Positions 26,678 to 36,052 of a stretch of 64,000 nt of DNA are shown piece after piece; position 1 is the first letter of the stretch, and each line of letters begins with the position of its first letter. The DNA is from CAYJDR01 sp964368965 (GTDB taxonomy: Bacteria > Chrysiogenota > Deferribacteres > Deferribacterales > Mucispirillaceae). The stretch is taken from the NCBI GenBank assembly GCA_964368965.1, contig CAYJDR010000005.1:25811-89810 (forward strand). The letters are read 5' to 3'. Position numbers and translations under genes: made by a program. The notes under the pieces were generated by a model. The model made no database searches. It saw only the letters and a program-made list of their open reading frames with translations, and was not told where the DNA came from.

Positions 26678-28219
26678 CTAAACTTCACCGTTCAAAACTT
26701 GTTCTTTCAGTTGCCTTTTTAACACTTTACCAGTTGCTGTCATTGGCATTTCTTCAATGAATTTTATCTGCTTCGGCATTTTATAGCTTGCCAAGTGTTC
26801 TTTCATGTAAGCTTTGATTTCTTTTTCAGTTGATGTTGCACCTTCCGCCATTTTTACATATGCGACAATTGTTTCATCTTTATCAGCTGTAGGAATACCG
26901 ATAACGGCAGTTGCTTCGACGCCTTCATATTGCATTAGTAGTTCTTCTAGCTCACGTGGGTATACGTTGATACCTTTTGTGATAATCAAATCTTTCTTTC
27001 TATCAACTATAGTGATAAAGTTATCTTCATCAAGTTTTGCAAAGTCGCCTGTAAAAAGCCAACCGTTGCGGATAGCTTCTTTCGTTTCTTTTTCCATATT
27101 CCAGTAGCCTTTCATGACGTTATTGCCTTTCACAATCAACTCACCTACTTCGCCGATAGGAACCTCACGCTCTTCATCGTCAACTATCTTAACCATTACG
27201 CCTGGCAATGGCACACCAACTGTACCTGCTTTCTGCACATCAAACGAGTTAAACGACACAACAGGAGATGCCTCAGATAAGCCATAACCTTCGATAACAG
27301 GTGCTTTGAACTTCTCTTTAAATACATTAAGCGTTTCTTCAGCAAGTGGAGCACCGCCAGAAACGTGTAGTTTTACAGGGTATAGGAATTTTAAAAACCA
27401 CTTTGGCATGTTCGCTTTCGCAAGTGCTTGGTAAACCTGAGGAACACCTAACATAGCTCTAGGACGTTGGAAAATTAATGCTTTTCTAAATTTTTTCGTT
27501 TTTAAATCCATAACAGATTCAAATAATACAATACCGTTACCCAAGTATATAGGGAAAAACACACAAGCCATCAATGTGTATGAATGGAACATCGGCAAGA
27601 ACAACAAGAACTTACGAGGGTTCCATTGTAAGTGGGTATCAATTGATTGTGCATTTGATAAAATGTTTTTATGTGTCAACATAGCGCCTTTTGGGAAACC
27701 TGTTGTACCTGATGTATAGATGAATACAGCTAAATCTTCGATATCAATTTCAACATCTAAAGGCGTGCTTGCTTGGTCTTCTGAAAGCTTTACAAGGCTA
27801 ACACCGTTTATATATGATATCCTCGAATATGCTAGCACTTGCTCTAGTTTAGATGAATTATCTATCAAAAATTCAGCCATGTATGCATAACGCTCAGACG
27901 TGATGATCATTTTTGCGCCACTATCATTTAAGATATATGCAACTTCTGACTCAAGAAGCATATTGTTGATAGGTATAGCTATCGCACCTGCTTTGAAAAT
28001 TGTAAACAATGCGATGAGATATTCTGGAGAGTTCTCCATAAGTATTGCAATTCTATCGCCCTTTTTAACGCCGATTTTTGCTAACGCTCGTGCACCTTTA
28101 TTTGCTGTTTCTTCCACATTTTTATATGAATATTTTTTACCATCAAAATGTATTAAAGTTCTACCACGCAAAGCTTTCGCTTGTGTAGTTAATAAGTGAC
28201 CTAAGTTTGAATATTCCAT
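26678..28219 (-). CDS. Long-chain-fatty-acid-CoA ligase family
   Basis: This 513-residue adenylate-forming enzyme activates a carboxylic acid with ATP and then makes the CoA thioester. Motifs are YTSGTTGFPKGAMLTH (about 165-180), the acyl-site YGLSEASPVV (about 310) and the hinge region FTGDFAKLDEDNF followed by KDLIITKGINVYPRELE, with the catalytic lysine near the end in MTATGKVLKRQL. The form resembles FadD-type medium/long-chain ligases. It ends the run after bioY, and no beta-oxidation genes are adjacent. A substrate chain length cannot be given. Confidence 0.88.
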   Translation of the reverse strand: MEYSNLGHLLTTQAKALRGRTLIHFDGKKYSYKNVEETANKGARALAKIGVKKGDRIAILMENSPEYLIALFTIFKAGAIAIPINNMLLESEVAYILNDSGAKMIITSERYAYMAEFLIDNSSKLEQVLAYSRISYINGVSLVKLSEDQASTPLDVEIDIEDLAVFIYTSGTTGFPKGAMLTHKNILSNAQSIDTHLQWNPRKFLLFLPMFHSYTLMACVFFPIYLGNGIVLFESVMDLKTKKFRKALIFQRPRAMLGVPQVYQALAKANMPKWFLKFLYPVKLHVSGGAPLAEETLNVFKEKFKAPVIEGYGLSEASPVVSFNSFDVQKAGTVGVPLPGVMVKIVDDEEREVPIGEVGELIVKGNNVMKGYWNMEKETKEAIRNGWLFTGDFAKLDEDNFITIVDRKKDLIITKGINVYPRELEELLMQYEGVEATAVIGIPTADKDETIVAYVKMAEGATSTEKEIKAYMKEHLASYKMPKQIKFIEEMPMTATGKVLKRQLKEQVLNGEV

Positions 28220-28228
28220 TATAAACTC

Positions 28229-28801
28229 CTAAACTAAGTTGCTATTTCTAACAACTTTTCTCAACATTGGCACAGACATAACTGCACCAATCATTTTCAC
28301 AAAATCAAACAAGATAAACGGTGCAACACCCATCATAAAAGCGGCATGTAGTGATGTTGCCTTATCTTGCACAAGGTTTAAATTTCCGTATAGCCATAGC
28401 GCACCTAAGCCATCAACGATAAGCACAGATACGATACCTGCTAAAAGATAACCCATAATATTATTAAAACGGCTAGCAATCATACCTACAGGGATTGTAG
28501 ATATCAAATAACCTAGCACATAACCAAATGTTGGCTTAAACACATAGCCTAGCCCGCCGCCGCTTGCAAATATTGGTAACCCTGTAATACCCAAAGTAAT
28601 ATAAATTAAAACTCCGTAAAAAGACCTTCTTGCGCCAAAAACCATTGGCATAAGTATAATAACATAATTCTGCATCGTAAAAGGTACTGGATACATAGGG
28701 ATACGTACAAACGCACTTAAAGCTATAACTGCGGCTATCAAGCCAGCTATAATGCCAGTATAGCTAATGTTTTTCACTGCTCCTGCTTGAGCTGTCATCA
28801 T
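28229..28801 (-). CDS. bioY: Biotin transporter BioY
   Basis: This 190-residue integral membrane protein is the substrate-binding S component of the biotin ECF transporter. The conserved start of the family is seen in LSAFVRIPMYPVPFTMQNYVIILMP, and GITGLPIFASGGG and PTFGYVLGYL follow. Six hydrophobic helices are evident. No bioM, bioN or energising EcfAT genes are near, so it either works alone or shares a module encoded elsewhere. Its start overlaps the stop of the nuclease-family gene as TAATG. Confidence 0.92.
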   Translation of the reverse strand: MMTAQAGAVKNISYTGIIAGLIAAVIALSAFVRIPMYPVPFTMQNYVIILMPMVFGARRSFYGVLIYITLGITGLPIFASGGGLGYVFKPTFGYVLGYLISTIPVGMIASRFNNIMGYLLAGIVSVLIVDGLGALWLYGNLNLVQDKATSLHAAFMMGVAPFILFDFVKMIGAVMSVPMLRKVVRNSNLV

Positions 28802-29214
28802 TATTCTTCACCTCCAAATTGCTCAAATAAATTTGCATCTACGAATATTGGTACTTGTAGCCTTATCCCAACTGCTACTGCATCAGACGGGCGGCAATCA
28901 ATAGCGACATCGCTCCCATCTATCTGCACAACCATCTTAGCATAGTATATACCATCATCATAGTTATCTATCAATACTTTATCTAACTTTAACTTGTCAG
29001 ACAAACTAAAAACATCCTTCACCATATCATGAGTCATAGGTCTAGGTACTTCAATCTTTTCAAGCACGCACTCAAATGATTCATATTCGCTACGCCCTAT
29101 GTTTATCTGCAAAAATTTATTGCGAGTTTTTTCACACTCTGCTTCCAATATCATCGAGTATCTACTAGTTATCGGCTCTTTGATAATATGCTTTAAATGA
29201 GCATTAACTAACAT
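28801..29214 (-). CDS. Bifunctional nuclease family (DUF151) protein
   Basis: This 137-residue protein belongs to the BFN/DUF151 family, recognised by the segment AIDCRPSDAVAVGIRLQVPIFV near the C-terminus. Plant members were reported to cut RNA and DNA; the bacterial role is unclear. The ATG at 29214 is chosen because AAGGAGG stands six bases before it; the TTG codon seven codons upstream lies within the end of miaB. It is packed between miaB and bioY, both on the same strand. Confidence 0.85.
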   Translation of the reverse strand: MLVNAHLKHIIKEPITSRYSMILEAECEKTRNKFLQINIGRSEYESFECVLEKIEVPRPMTHDMVKDVFSLSDKLKLDKVLIDNYDDGIYYAKMVVQIDGSDVAIDCRPSDAVAVGIRLQVPIFVDANLFEQFGGEE

Positions 29215-29215
29215 A

Positions 29216-30529
29216 CTAACCCTCCTTTTTGCCAAATAGACTGTTGCGTTTCGCTTCCTCTATCCTAACTGTAACTTCTTCACCTGTAGCAATCTCTATA
29301 TCAGATGTGAAGTTCACACTCCTTTGGTATACATTGCACCCTGTATACACATTTGCATCTTTTTTGCTACGGCCAGTGACAAGTACATCTGTTGTAGTGC
29401 CGATGAGTGTTGATAGCTTTTTATCTGTCACTTCATCTTTCACATCAAATAATGCAGCAAGTCTTCTGCTTTTATCAGCTTCGCTAACGTCGTCCTTCAT
29501 ATCCCACGATTTTGTAAGTGGTCGAGGCGAATATTTGAACGCAAAAATATGGTCAAAATTAACGTATCTTATAGCTTTTATAGTTTCTTCAAAATCTTGC
29601 TCTGTTTCTGTTGGAAACCCGATAATAAAATCTGACGAAAAACCAACATCAGGCATGATTTTTCTAGCATAATCTATCTTATTCATATATTCAGCGTACG
29701 TGTAGCCCCTGTTCATCAACTCAAGCACCCTGTCAGACCCTGATTGCATAGGTAGGTGAACATATCTGCAAATTTTTTCGCTGTCAGCTATAGTATGAAT
29801 GAGCTTTTCAGAAAAATCTTTCGGATGAGATGTGATAAACCTTATGCGTTTTATTCCGTCAATCTTATCAACTTTCTTAAGCAACTCAGAAAAATCAATT
29901 TCTTCTGCGCTATTATATCCATATGAGTTCACGTTTTGCCCAAGTAGTGTAACTTCTTTTACACCGTTATCAACTAAGCGCTGAACTTCGCCAACTATCT
30001 CTATCGAGCTTCTAGAAATCTCTTTACCACGCACATAAGGAACGATACAGTATGAGCAGAAGTTCTCGCAACCACGCATGATAGTCACACTTGCTGAAAC
30101 ACTTGCGGCACGGTTAAAATCGCCTACTGTGAAAGTGTCTGATGACATATCAGTATCTGCAAATCGCTCACCGCGGAACGCTCTCTCAAGTGTTGTATCT
30201 ATCCTTGATAGTGCTTCTGTACCCATGACAAATTGGACATCGCTAAACTGTTTTAGTAGGTTTTGCCCCTCTTGTTGCGCAACACAACCACATATGCCAA
30301 TCATTGGCGGTGTCGCCCTTTTAAACTTTCTGATAACGCCTAGATAGCTCGCTATCTTCTTTTGCGGTTTTTCACGCACGCTACATGTATTAAATAAAAT
30401 AACATCTGCTTGTGATGGCTCATTAGTTAAAAATAGGCCATGTTTTTCTAGTGCTGATGCTATGCGCTCTGAGTCGTATTCGTTCATTGCACAGCCGAAC
30501 GTATATATAAAATAACTACCTGTATTCAT
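29216..30529 (-). CDS. miaB: tRNA-2-methylthio-N6-dimethylallyladenosine synthase MiaB
   Basis: This 437-residue radical-SAM methylthiotransferase modifies A37 of tRNAs that read UNN codons. The N-terminal cluster domain has cysteines in TFGCAMNEYDS, NTCSVREKP and GICGCVAQ, the radical-SAM cluster is RGCENFCSYCIVPYVRG, and a TRAM domain closes the protein. The ATG at 30529 is used because the family begins with this YFIYTFGCAMNEYDS segment; the in-frame extension of 33 residues upstream runs into the preceding transferase gene. It starts eight bases after that gene stops. Confidence 0.93.
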   Translation of the reverse strand: MNTGSYFIYTFGCAMNEYDSERIASALEKHGLFLTNEPSQADVILFNTCSVREKPQKKIASYLGVIRKFKRATPPMIGICGCVAQQEGQNLLKQFSDVQFVMGTEALSRIDTTLERAFRGERFADTDMSSDTFTVGDFNRAASVSASVTIMRGCENFCSYCIVPYVRGKEISRSSIEIVGEVQRLVDNGVKEVTLLGQNVNSYGYNSAEEIDFSELLKKVDKIDGIKRIRFITSHPKDFSEKLIHTIADSEKICRYVHLPMQSGSDRVLELMNRGYTYAEYMNKIDYARKIMPDVGFSSDFIIGFPTETEQDFEETIKAIRYVNFDHIFAFKYSPRPLTKSWDMKDDVSEADKSRRLAALFDVKDEVTDKKLSTLIGTTTDVLVTGRSKKDANVYTGCNVYQRSVNFTSDIEIATGEEVTVRIEEAKRNSLFGKKEG

Positions 30530-30537
30530 GTTACTGC

Positions 30538-31872
30538 TTAGTATGCTCCTTCTCCCATTATTACCACTTTCGGTGTTTCCATCAATATCACAATATCTAA
30601 CCATACTGACCAATTTAATACATACCACGTATCTTTCAAGATCCTATAGTCATAAGTTGTGTTACTTCTGCCGCTAATCTGCCACAACCCCGTTATACCA
30701 GGGCGTACCATTTTATAATATTCTGCATATTCTTTATAATATTCGTCAATCTCTTTTTGTACAACTGGTCTAGGGCCAACAAGGCTCATATCACCTTTAA
30801 TCACGTTAAATAGTTGCGGTAATTCATCAAGCGATGTTTTGCGTAAAAATTTACCGACTTTTGTAACTCGTGGGTCGTTTTTCAGCTTGAATGTACGTTC
30901 CCATTCCATGCGCATTTCAAGGTTTTCAAGCAATGCTTTATTTAGCACGTCATCTGCATCTTTATACATGGAGCGAAACTTGTAGACATATATCTTTTTG
31001 CCCCCTCTACCAATGCGCTCTTGTTTATAAAATGCACTGCCTTTTGACGTTGCCCTAATCGCAACCACTATCACTACTGTAAACAGTAATATAGTTGGCA
31101 ACGCAAGCAAACACAATAGCAAATCAAACGAACGCTTCAAAAGCCTATTTACAAACGAGCTAATGTTATTATCTACCTGTAAGATAGACACTTGCGATTT
31201 AAACGTCTGCATTGTACGCACATTTGAAAACGCTACACGTTGCTTAGGGCTTATAAAATATATGTTTGAAAGTTTAATTTGCAACCTGCTTGCTATTATA
31301 TGGCTGTTTTCAACAGCTTCAAAACTAGGCAAAAAGATTGCAACATCAACATTATGCTCATCAATTACACTATCAACATCTTCAATATAGCCAAGTAGAG
31401 GATATTTTGCGTTGTCGATATCACTTTCATCAGTTGAAACAACACCTACAACACCAAAGCCCATATAACTTTCGGAGTTTAGTGTATCAATATATTCTTG
31501 CGCCTCATCGTACTTGCCGATGATAACTGTCTTTGCAACAAAAAATGGCGACATGCATAGCACACGCTTAACAACATACCTGATAACTATACTCAATGAA
31601 AACGTGTAAAACCATAAAAATAGTAACAATAGCCTTGATACATGATCAGACATCTTAACCATTGATACAAACGCAAATGCTAATATAAACACAATATTAA
31701 TAGTTCTTGCCAGCTGCCTAGCTTCTAGCCAAAATGGCATGCGATTGTAATATAGCCCTGTTGCATAGTTCATGGCTATGTAGAATATAAGTATCCAAGC
31801 TGATTGAAAATAAAACTCGCCAAAGCTAATCGTTAGAGGCTGTATAATACTAAACCCGCTAACAAGCACACG
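30538..31872 (-). CDS. Undecaprenyl-phosphate sugar phosphotransferase (WbaP-like), 5' end lost in gap
   Basis: The 444 residues present are a membrane-bound initiating transferase that loads a sugar phosphate onto undecaprenyl phosphate to begin an O-antigen or exopolysaccharide unit. Three to four membrane helices and a nucleotide-binding-like middle domain (TVIIGKYDEAQEYIDTL) are followed by the catalytic bacterial-transferase domain: KRSFDLLLCLLALP, YKFRSMYKDADD, LRKTSLDELPQLFNV, SLVGPRPV and RPGITGLWQISGR. The N-terminus is missing because the assembly gap lies just upstream. Reading through the N run joins it to the glycosyltransferase as one protein of about 800 residues, which I judge to be an artefact. 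The donor sugar is not known. Confidence 0.85.
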   Translation of the reverse strand, partial: RVLVSGFSIIQPLTISFGEFYFQSAWILIFYIAMNYATGLYYNRMPFWLEARQLARTINIVFILAFAFVSMVKMSDHVSRLLLLFLWFYTFSLSIVIRYVVKRVLCMSPFFVAKTVIIGKYDEAQEYIDTLNSESYMGFGVVGVVSTDESDIDNAKYPLLGYIEDVDSVIDEHNVDVAIFLPSFEAVENSHIIASRLQIKLSNIYFISPKQRVAFSNVRTMQTFKSQVSILQVDNNISSFVNRLLKRSFDLLLCLLALPTILLFTVVIVVAIRATSKGSAFYKQERIGRGGKKIYVYKFRSMYKDADDVLNKALLENLEMRMEWERTFKLKNDPRVTKVGKFLRKTSLDELPQLFNVIKGDMSLVGPRPVVQKEIDEYYKEYAEYYKMVRPGITGLWQISGRSNTTYDYRILKDTWYVLNWSVWLDIVILMETPKVVIMGEGAY

Positions 31873-31972
31873 NNNNNNNNNNNNNNNNNNNNNNNNNNNN
31901 NNNNNNNNNNNNNNNNNNNNNNNNNNNNNNNNNNNNNNNNNNNNNNNNNNNNNNNNNNNNNNNNNNNNNNNN
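31873..31972. other. Assembly gap (100 N) between two glycan genes
   Basis: Exactly 100 N, the usual placeholder for a scaffold join of unknown length. The flanks share no repeat by eye, so true sequence is probably missing: the end of the GT9 gene and the start of the sugar phosphotransferase gene, and possibly more genes. Confidence 0.95.
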
Positions 31973-32961
31973 ATATTGTTAGCCGTAGCGCTGTAAAACC
32001 TTGATGAAACAGGTGCATAACCAGCTGCGCTATTTGTGCCATATAAACATACTGCTGGCACGCCTAAATAGTTTGCAAGGTATGTAAGCTCATTATCTAT
32101 GCCTATCACAAATGTAGATTGCTTAATTTCGTTACATAGTGCTTCAAAGTCAAGCCTGCCGACAAAATAGTCTACGTCAATCTTTGGGCCTAGCTCATCA
32201 ACAAACTTTTCAGCGACTTCTGCATATTGTTTATCACCTATTATGCCAACTCTATAGCCTCGCTTTGATAGCACACTTATTATATATGCCCAGTTATCTT
32301 CGTGCCATACTCGGTTTGCATCGTTGCTATATTTTGGGAACATCTCCACAAGCACAACTTTACCTATAGATGCCGACGTCGTGCGATAAGTTGAGATACC
32401 ATCATAGTTAGTGACTTTTATAAGTGATAGCAAATCTTTATAGTTGTCTGATATTGATTTTGTTTTATCATACTCTGTGACTTTGTTATATGGATAGTGC
32501 CTACCCTCGCCCTCTGACTTGAAGCCGATTTTATATGTTGCATTAATATAACATGAAAGTATAGCCTCAAACCTAGACCAGCGCCCAAAGTCGATAAGTA
32601 TGTCGTATACATCGCCTTTTGTTATAGCTTTTCTAGTTTTATTCATGCTGTTTGGGTATACTTTTTTAACATCATCAACGCACGTCATTAGCTTTACAGC
32701 ATTGTAGTTATCATCCGTTGTAAAAAAGACTATCTCAGCGTGTGGATATTTCTTTTTGATAGCTTGTAAGTAGTAAGATGTCGCAAAAATTTCGCTATAT
32801 GGTGCAATAGATATAACCGCAACACGCGATACAAACTCAGGCAACACAGCTTCAGCTTGTTGCTTAAAGCCACTCAATGCAAAGAGTATCGGCGTGCCTA
32901 AGTTTCTATCTTTAAGTGTTGTATATCTAACGACCTTATCTTTTTTAGATAATATAGCCAT
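31973..32961 (-). CDS. GT9-family glycosyltransferase (heptosyltransferase-like), 3' end lost in gap
   Basis: The 329 complete codons present encode a GT-B glycosyltransferase of family 9, whose members add heptose from ADP-heptose to the LPS core. Family features are the two Rossmann halves with SIAPYSEIFATSYYLQAIKKKYPHAEI in short form near the start, GIIGDKQYAEVAEKFVDELG in the second half and the acceptor-proximal FVIGIDNELTYLANYLGVPAVCLYG. The last few tens of residues lie in the gap. It begins 17 bases inside hldD, whose product chain makes ADP-heptose, which strongly supports an LPS-core role. Which core position it extends is not known. Confidence 0.75.
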
Positions 32962-33886
32962 CGCTCTCTTCTAAAACTTTTGCGTATGATTTTACGCCTG
33001 TTTTTAAGTCGATAAATGGTTTATTGTAGCCAGCTTTGTGCAGTTTATCCATATCTGCTTCCGTGAACGCTTGGTATTTACCTTTTAGCGTATCTGGGAA
33101 CGGTACAGTATCTAGCTTTGCATCAGGATATATTTCTTGTAGCGCCTCAGCGATTTTGCAGAAGCTTTCAGCGTTGCCAGTGCCACAGTTGAATATGCCT
33201 GATACTTGTGGGTTTTGGTATAGGAATATGTTTACATTAACTACATCGTCAACGTGTATGAAGTCACGCCTGAACCCTTCGCTACCTTCAAACAATTTCA
33301 TTGCTTCGCCTTGCTTAATTTGGTGGAACATGTGGTATGCTACAGATGCCATTTTCCCTTTATGGTTTTCTTGTGGCCCATATACGTTGAAATATCTTAA
33401 CCCAGCTGCTTGGATTTTTAATGTTGGTAACATTTTCGCAAGGTATCTATCAAACTGATATTTTGAGAACGCATATACATTTAACGGGTATTCACACTCA
33501 CGCTCTTCTCTAAACCCATCATCACCGTTACCGTAAACTGAAGCAGATGAAGCATAGATGAAGCGTACATTATGTTTGATACATGCATGTAGTAGCTCTT
33601 TTGAGAACTCATAGTTGTTACGCATCATGTATTTGCCATCTGGCTCTGTAGTACTTGAGCATGCGCCTTGGTGGAAAACTGCTTCAACATCATATTCCGT
33701 GAAGAATTCTTCAATGTTGAAATCTTCTTTATCAAAATAGTCATGAAATTCAAGCCTATTAAGGTTTTTATGTTTTGTGCCATTTAATAAATTGTCTGTG
33801 ATGACAATATCTGTCTTGCCTAGTTTATTCAATCCGTAAACAATGTTTGAGCCGATAAATCCAGCGCCGCCAGTAACTAATATCAT
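32945..33886 (-). CDS. hldD: ADP-L-glycero-D-manno-heptose 6-epimerase
   Basis: This 313-residue short-chain dehydrogenase-type epimerase performs the last step in ADP-heptose synthesis for LPS. The NADP loop is VTGGAGFIGSNIV at the N-terminus, SSASVYG carries the catalytic serine region, and RYFNVYGPQENHKGKMASV is specific to HldD. The catalytic tyrosine-lysine pair is in VYAFSKYQFD. It starts eight bases after hldE and overlaps the glycosyltransferase, making a compact heptose operon. Confidence 0.94.
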   Translation of the reverse strand: MILVTGGAGFIGSNIVYGLNKLGKTDIVITDNLLNGTKHKNLNRLEFHDYFDKEDFNIEEFFTEYDVEAVFHQGACSSTTEPDGKYMMRNNYEFSKELLHACIKHNVRFIYASSASVYGNGDDGFREERECEYPLNVYAFSKYQFDRYLAKMLPTLKIQAAGLRYFNVYGPQENHKGKMASVAYHMFHQIKQGEAMKLFEGSEGFRRDFIHVDDVVNVNIFLYQNPQVSGIFNCGTGNAESFCKIAEALQEIYPDAKLDTVPFPDTLKGKYQAFTEADMDKLHKAGYNKPFIDLKTGVKSYAKVLEESDGYII

Positions 33887-33894
33887 TTTTCCAC

Positions 33895-35304
33895 CTATCC
33901 GTTTATTTTTTCAATAGTGCTTGTTGTTGAGTATCCGTCTACAAATTTTAGCAGAACTGTTTCCTTTGCAAACTCTCTTCCAACAACTTCTTCCAATTTA
34001 TAATCGCCACCTTTAACGAGCACATCAGGCTTGATAAGCTTAATAAGTTCGTGCGGTGTATCTTCATCAAATATAACTACATAGTCGATAACTTCTAACG
34101 CTTCCAATATAAACGCCCTGTCCAGTTCGCTATTAATTGGGCGACCTTCACCTTTCAAGCGTTTAACAGAGTTATCGCTATTTAAGCCAAGTATTAGTAT
34201 ATCTCCTAAGTTTTTAGCTTGCTTTAGGTAAGTAACATGCCCTGTGTGAAGGATATCAAAACAACCGTTAGTAAACACGATTTTTTTATTGTTTGCGCGT
34301 TCTCTGTTTGCGATATGTTCAACATCAGCATACTTTGTGATTTTAGACGCAGTATAGTCGCTAATCTTTTTAGATAGTTCTGCAAAAGTGATAGGTGCTG
34401 TACCCATCTTACCAACTACAATACTTGCAGCAGTGTTCGCAACTGTAGCAGCGTCTACAAGTTCTCTGCCACAACCAAGCGATAGCGCCATTGTTGCAAC
34501 AACAGTATCACCAGCGCCCGACACATCAAACACATCCCTAGCTTCTGCGACAAGTGTTGTGTGTGTGCCTTCTGATACGACTGTCATGCCTTTTTCTGAG
34601 CGTGTAACAACTAAGTTCGATATCTTATAGTGGTTGCGTATTTTATTAGCAACATCAATAACGTCTTTGTCTTCGTTAGCTACTTTGTTGCCATATGCTT
34701 CTGACAACTCTTTTACGTTTGGTGTAACGATTGTTGCGCCTGTATATTTTGTCCAGTCGCTACCTTTTGGGTCAACTATAGTCACTTTGCCTAACTTGTT
34801 AGCCTCTGATATAATGTATGAGCATATCTCTGGTGTGCAAACACCTTTGCCATAGTCTGATATAACTATAACATCGTATAATGCGATATTGCCTGCAATC
34901 ATCTGCTTAAACTCAGCTACGTAGTCGCCAGCTATATCTTTTATTTCTTCGAAGTCCAATCTAACGATTTGCTGTTTGCTGCCTATTATCCTAAGCTTTG
35001 ATGTTGTAGGTGTTCCAATGTTTAGGAACTCATACTTAACGCCGATATTTTCCAACATATTTTTTAAGAAGTTGCCGTTATCATCATTGCCCGCTATGCC
35101 TAATATTTTGCATGAGCCATTTAGTGAAGCTACGTTGTTTGCAACATTGCTAGCGCCACCTAAAGTTGATACGATTTTTTCAACATTTACAACAGGTACT
35201 GGCGCTTCAGGGGATATCCTTGATACGCCACCGTGATAATATTTATCTAGCATTGCATCACCAATGATTAAAACGCTAGAGTTTGAAAAGTTAATTTCCT
35301 GCAT
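33895..35304 (-). CDS. hldE: Bifunctional heptose-7-phosphate kinase / heptose-1-phosphate adenylyltransferase
   Basis: This 469-residue fusion makes the activated heptose for the LPS inner core. The N-terminal ribokinase-like kinase (about 1-320) shows ISPEAPVPVV and the phosphate-binding FDVSGAGDTVVATMA. The C-terminal nucleotidyltransferase (about 340-469) shows TNGCFDILHTGHVTYL with its HxGH site. Both active sites look intact. It sits 12 bases after the TPR-like membrane protein gene and 8 before hldD. The missing phosphatase gmhB and isomerase gmhA are not seen in the window. Confidence 0.95.
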   Translation of the reverse strand: MQEINFSNSSVLIIGDAMLDKYYHGGVSRISPEAPVPVVNVEKIVSTLGGASNVANNVASLNGSCKILGIAGNDDNGNFLKNMLENIGVKYEFLNIGTPTTSKLRIIGSKQQIVRLDFEEIKDIAGDYVAEFKQMIAGNIALYDVIVISDYGKGVCTPEICSYIISEANKLGKVTIVDPKGSDWTKYTGATIVTPNVKELSEAYGNKVANEDKDVIDVANKIRNHYKISNLVVTRSEKGMTVVSEGTHTTLVAEARDVFDVSGAGDTVVATMALSLGCGRELVDAATVANTAASIVVGKMGTAPITFAELSKKISDYTASKITKYADVEHIANRERANNKKIVFTNGCFDILHTGHVTYLKQAKNLGDILILGLNSDNSVKRLKGEGRPINSELDRAFILEALEVIDYVVIFDEDTPHELIKLIKPDVLVKGGDYKLEEVVGREFAKETVLLKFVDGYSTTSTIEKING

Positions 35305-35316
35305 TTTATTTCCTTA

Positions 35317-36048
35317 CTACTTTTTATTTAACATATTATTTAATACTCTAATTTGCTCTTGAGCATTAATATATTCTTGAGATTGCTCGCCTACGAGCGA
35401 ATACCAATAAATTGCATCACGTATTTGTGATTGCCTTGAGCCGCTTGTTTCAATCTTGTTATATGAGCGGTTAGCTATCGTGTATGCAATTTGATATTTA
35501 AACAACAATGTGCGCTCATCAGGCTCTATGATATAGTCTATGATGTTATACGCCCTCTCATACTCGCCACTGCTGAAGTAGCCACGTGCTTGAGTATAGT
35601 AGCGTATAGGCGCTTCACGTTTTATGCGTGCGATATCTTCAATGAGTTGTTTATCTAGTTCTAACACTTCATCAAACTTTTTAAAGCTTGGCGATATATT
35701 TAATAATTTGTCAGACGCTTCAGATAGTTTATCGTTAGCTTCGCGATATTCTGCCCTATCAGTTAATTTAACAGCTTCTTGCCTAAGCACTTTTGCTTGT
35801 TCAAGTAGTTTATTATTTTCAACAACGAAGTTAAGTTCTGTGCGATATAGTTGAACCTTTCTGTTTTTTGGGTTCACTTCCATTGCTCGTTTGACTGTTG
35901 CAAACGCTTCATCTATCTTGCCTTCACTCTCTAGTTGTTTAGCTTCGTCATATAGTTTAAAGTCAAGCCCATTTTGGTATGAATATATACCATAGCCAAC
36001 ACCTGCAACCATAGCTGCAATAACTATATAACCAATAATTTTCGCCAT
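35317..36048 (-). CDS. Membrane-anchored helical-repeat (TPR-like) protein
   Basis: I do not recognise this 243-residue protein beyond its shape. It has one N-terminal membrane helix (IIGYIVIAAMVAGVGYGIYS, about 4-23), then paired helices with TPR-like spacing such as EGKIDEAFATVKRAMEVNPKN (written here as residues about 42-62) and a second unit at about 150-180 (YFSSGEYERAYNIIDYI). The bulk should lie in the periplasm. It is four bases after the next envelope protein gene and 12 bases before hldE, so it may support assembly or transport of envelope glycans, but that is only context. Confidence 0.65.
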   Translation of the reverse strand: MAKIIGYIVIAAMVAGVGYGIYSYQNGLDFKLYDEAKQLESEGKIDEAFATVKRAMEVNPKNRKVQLYRTELNFVVENNKLLEQAKVLRQEAVKLTDRAEYREANDKLSEASDKLLNISPSFKKFDEVLELDKQLIEDIARIKREAPIRYYTQARGYFSSGEYERAYNIIDYIIEPDERTLLFKYQIAYTIANRSYNKIETSGSRQSQIRDAIYWYSLVGEQSQEYINAQEQIRVLNNMLNKK

Positions 36049-36052
36049 TATA

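Noticed and set aside
30538..32961. A natural fusion of a GT9 glycosyltransferase and a WbaP-like transferase
   Set aside because: The join runs through 100 N, and each half lacks exactly the part expected at the break; it is an artefact of reading across the gap.
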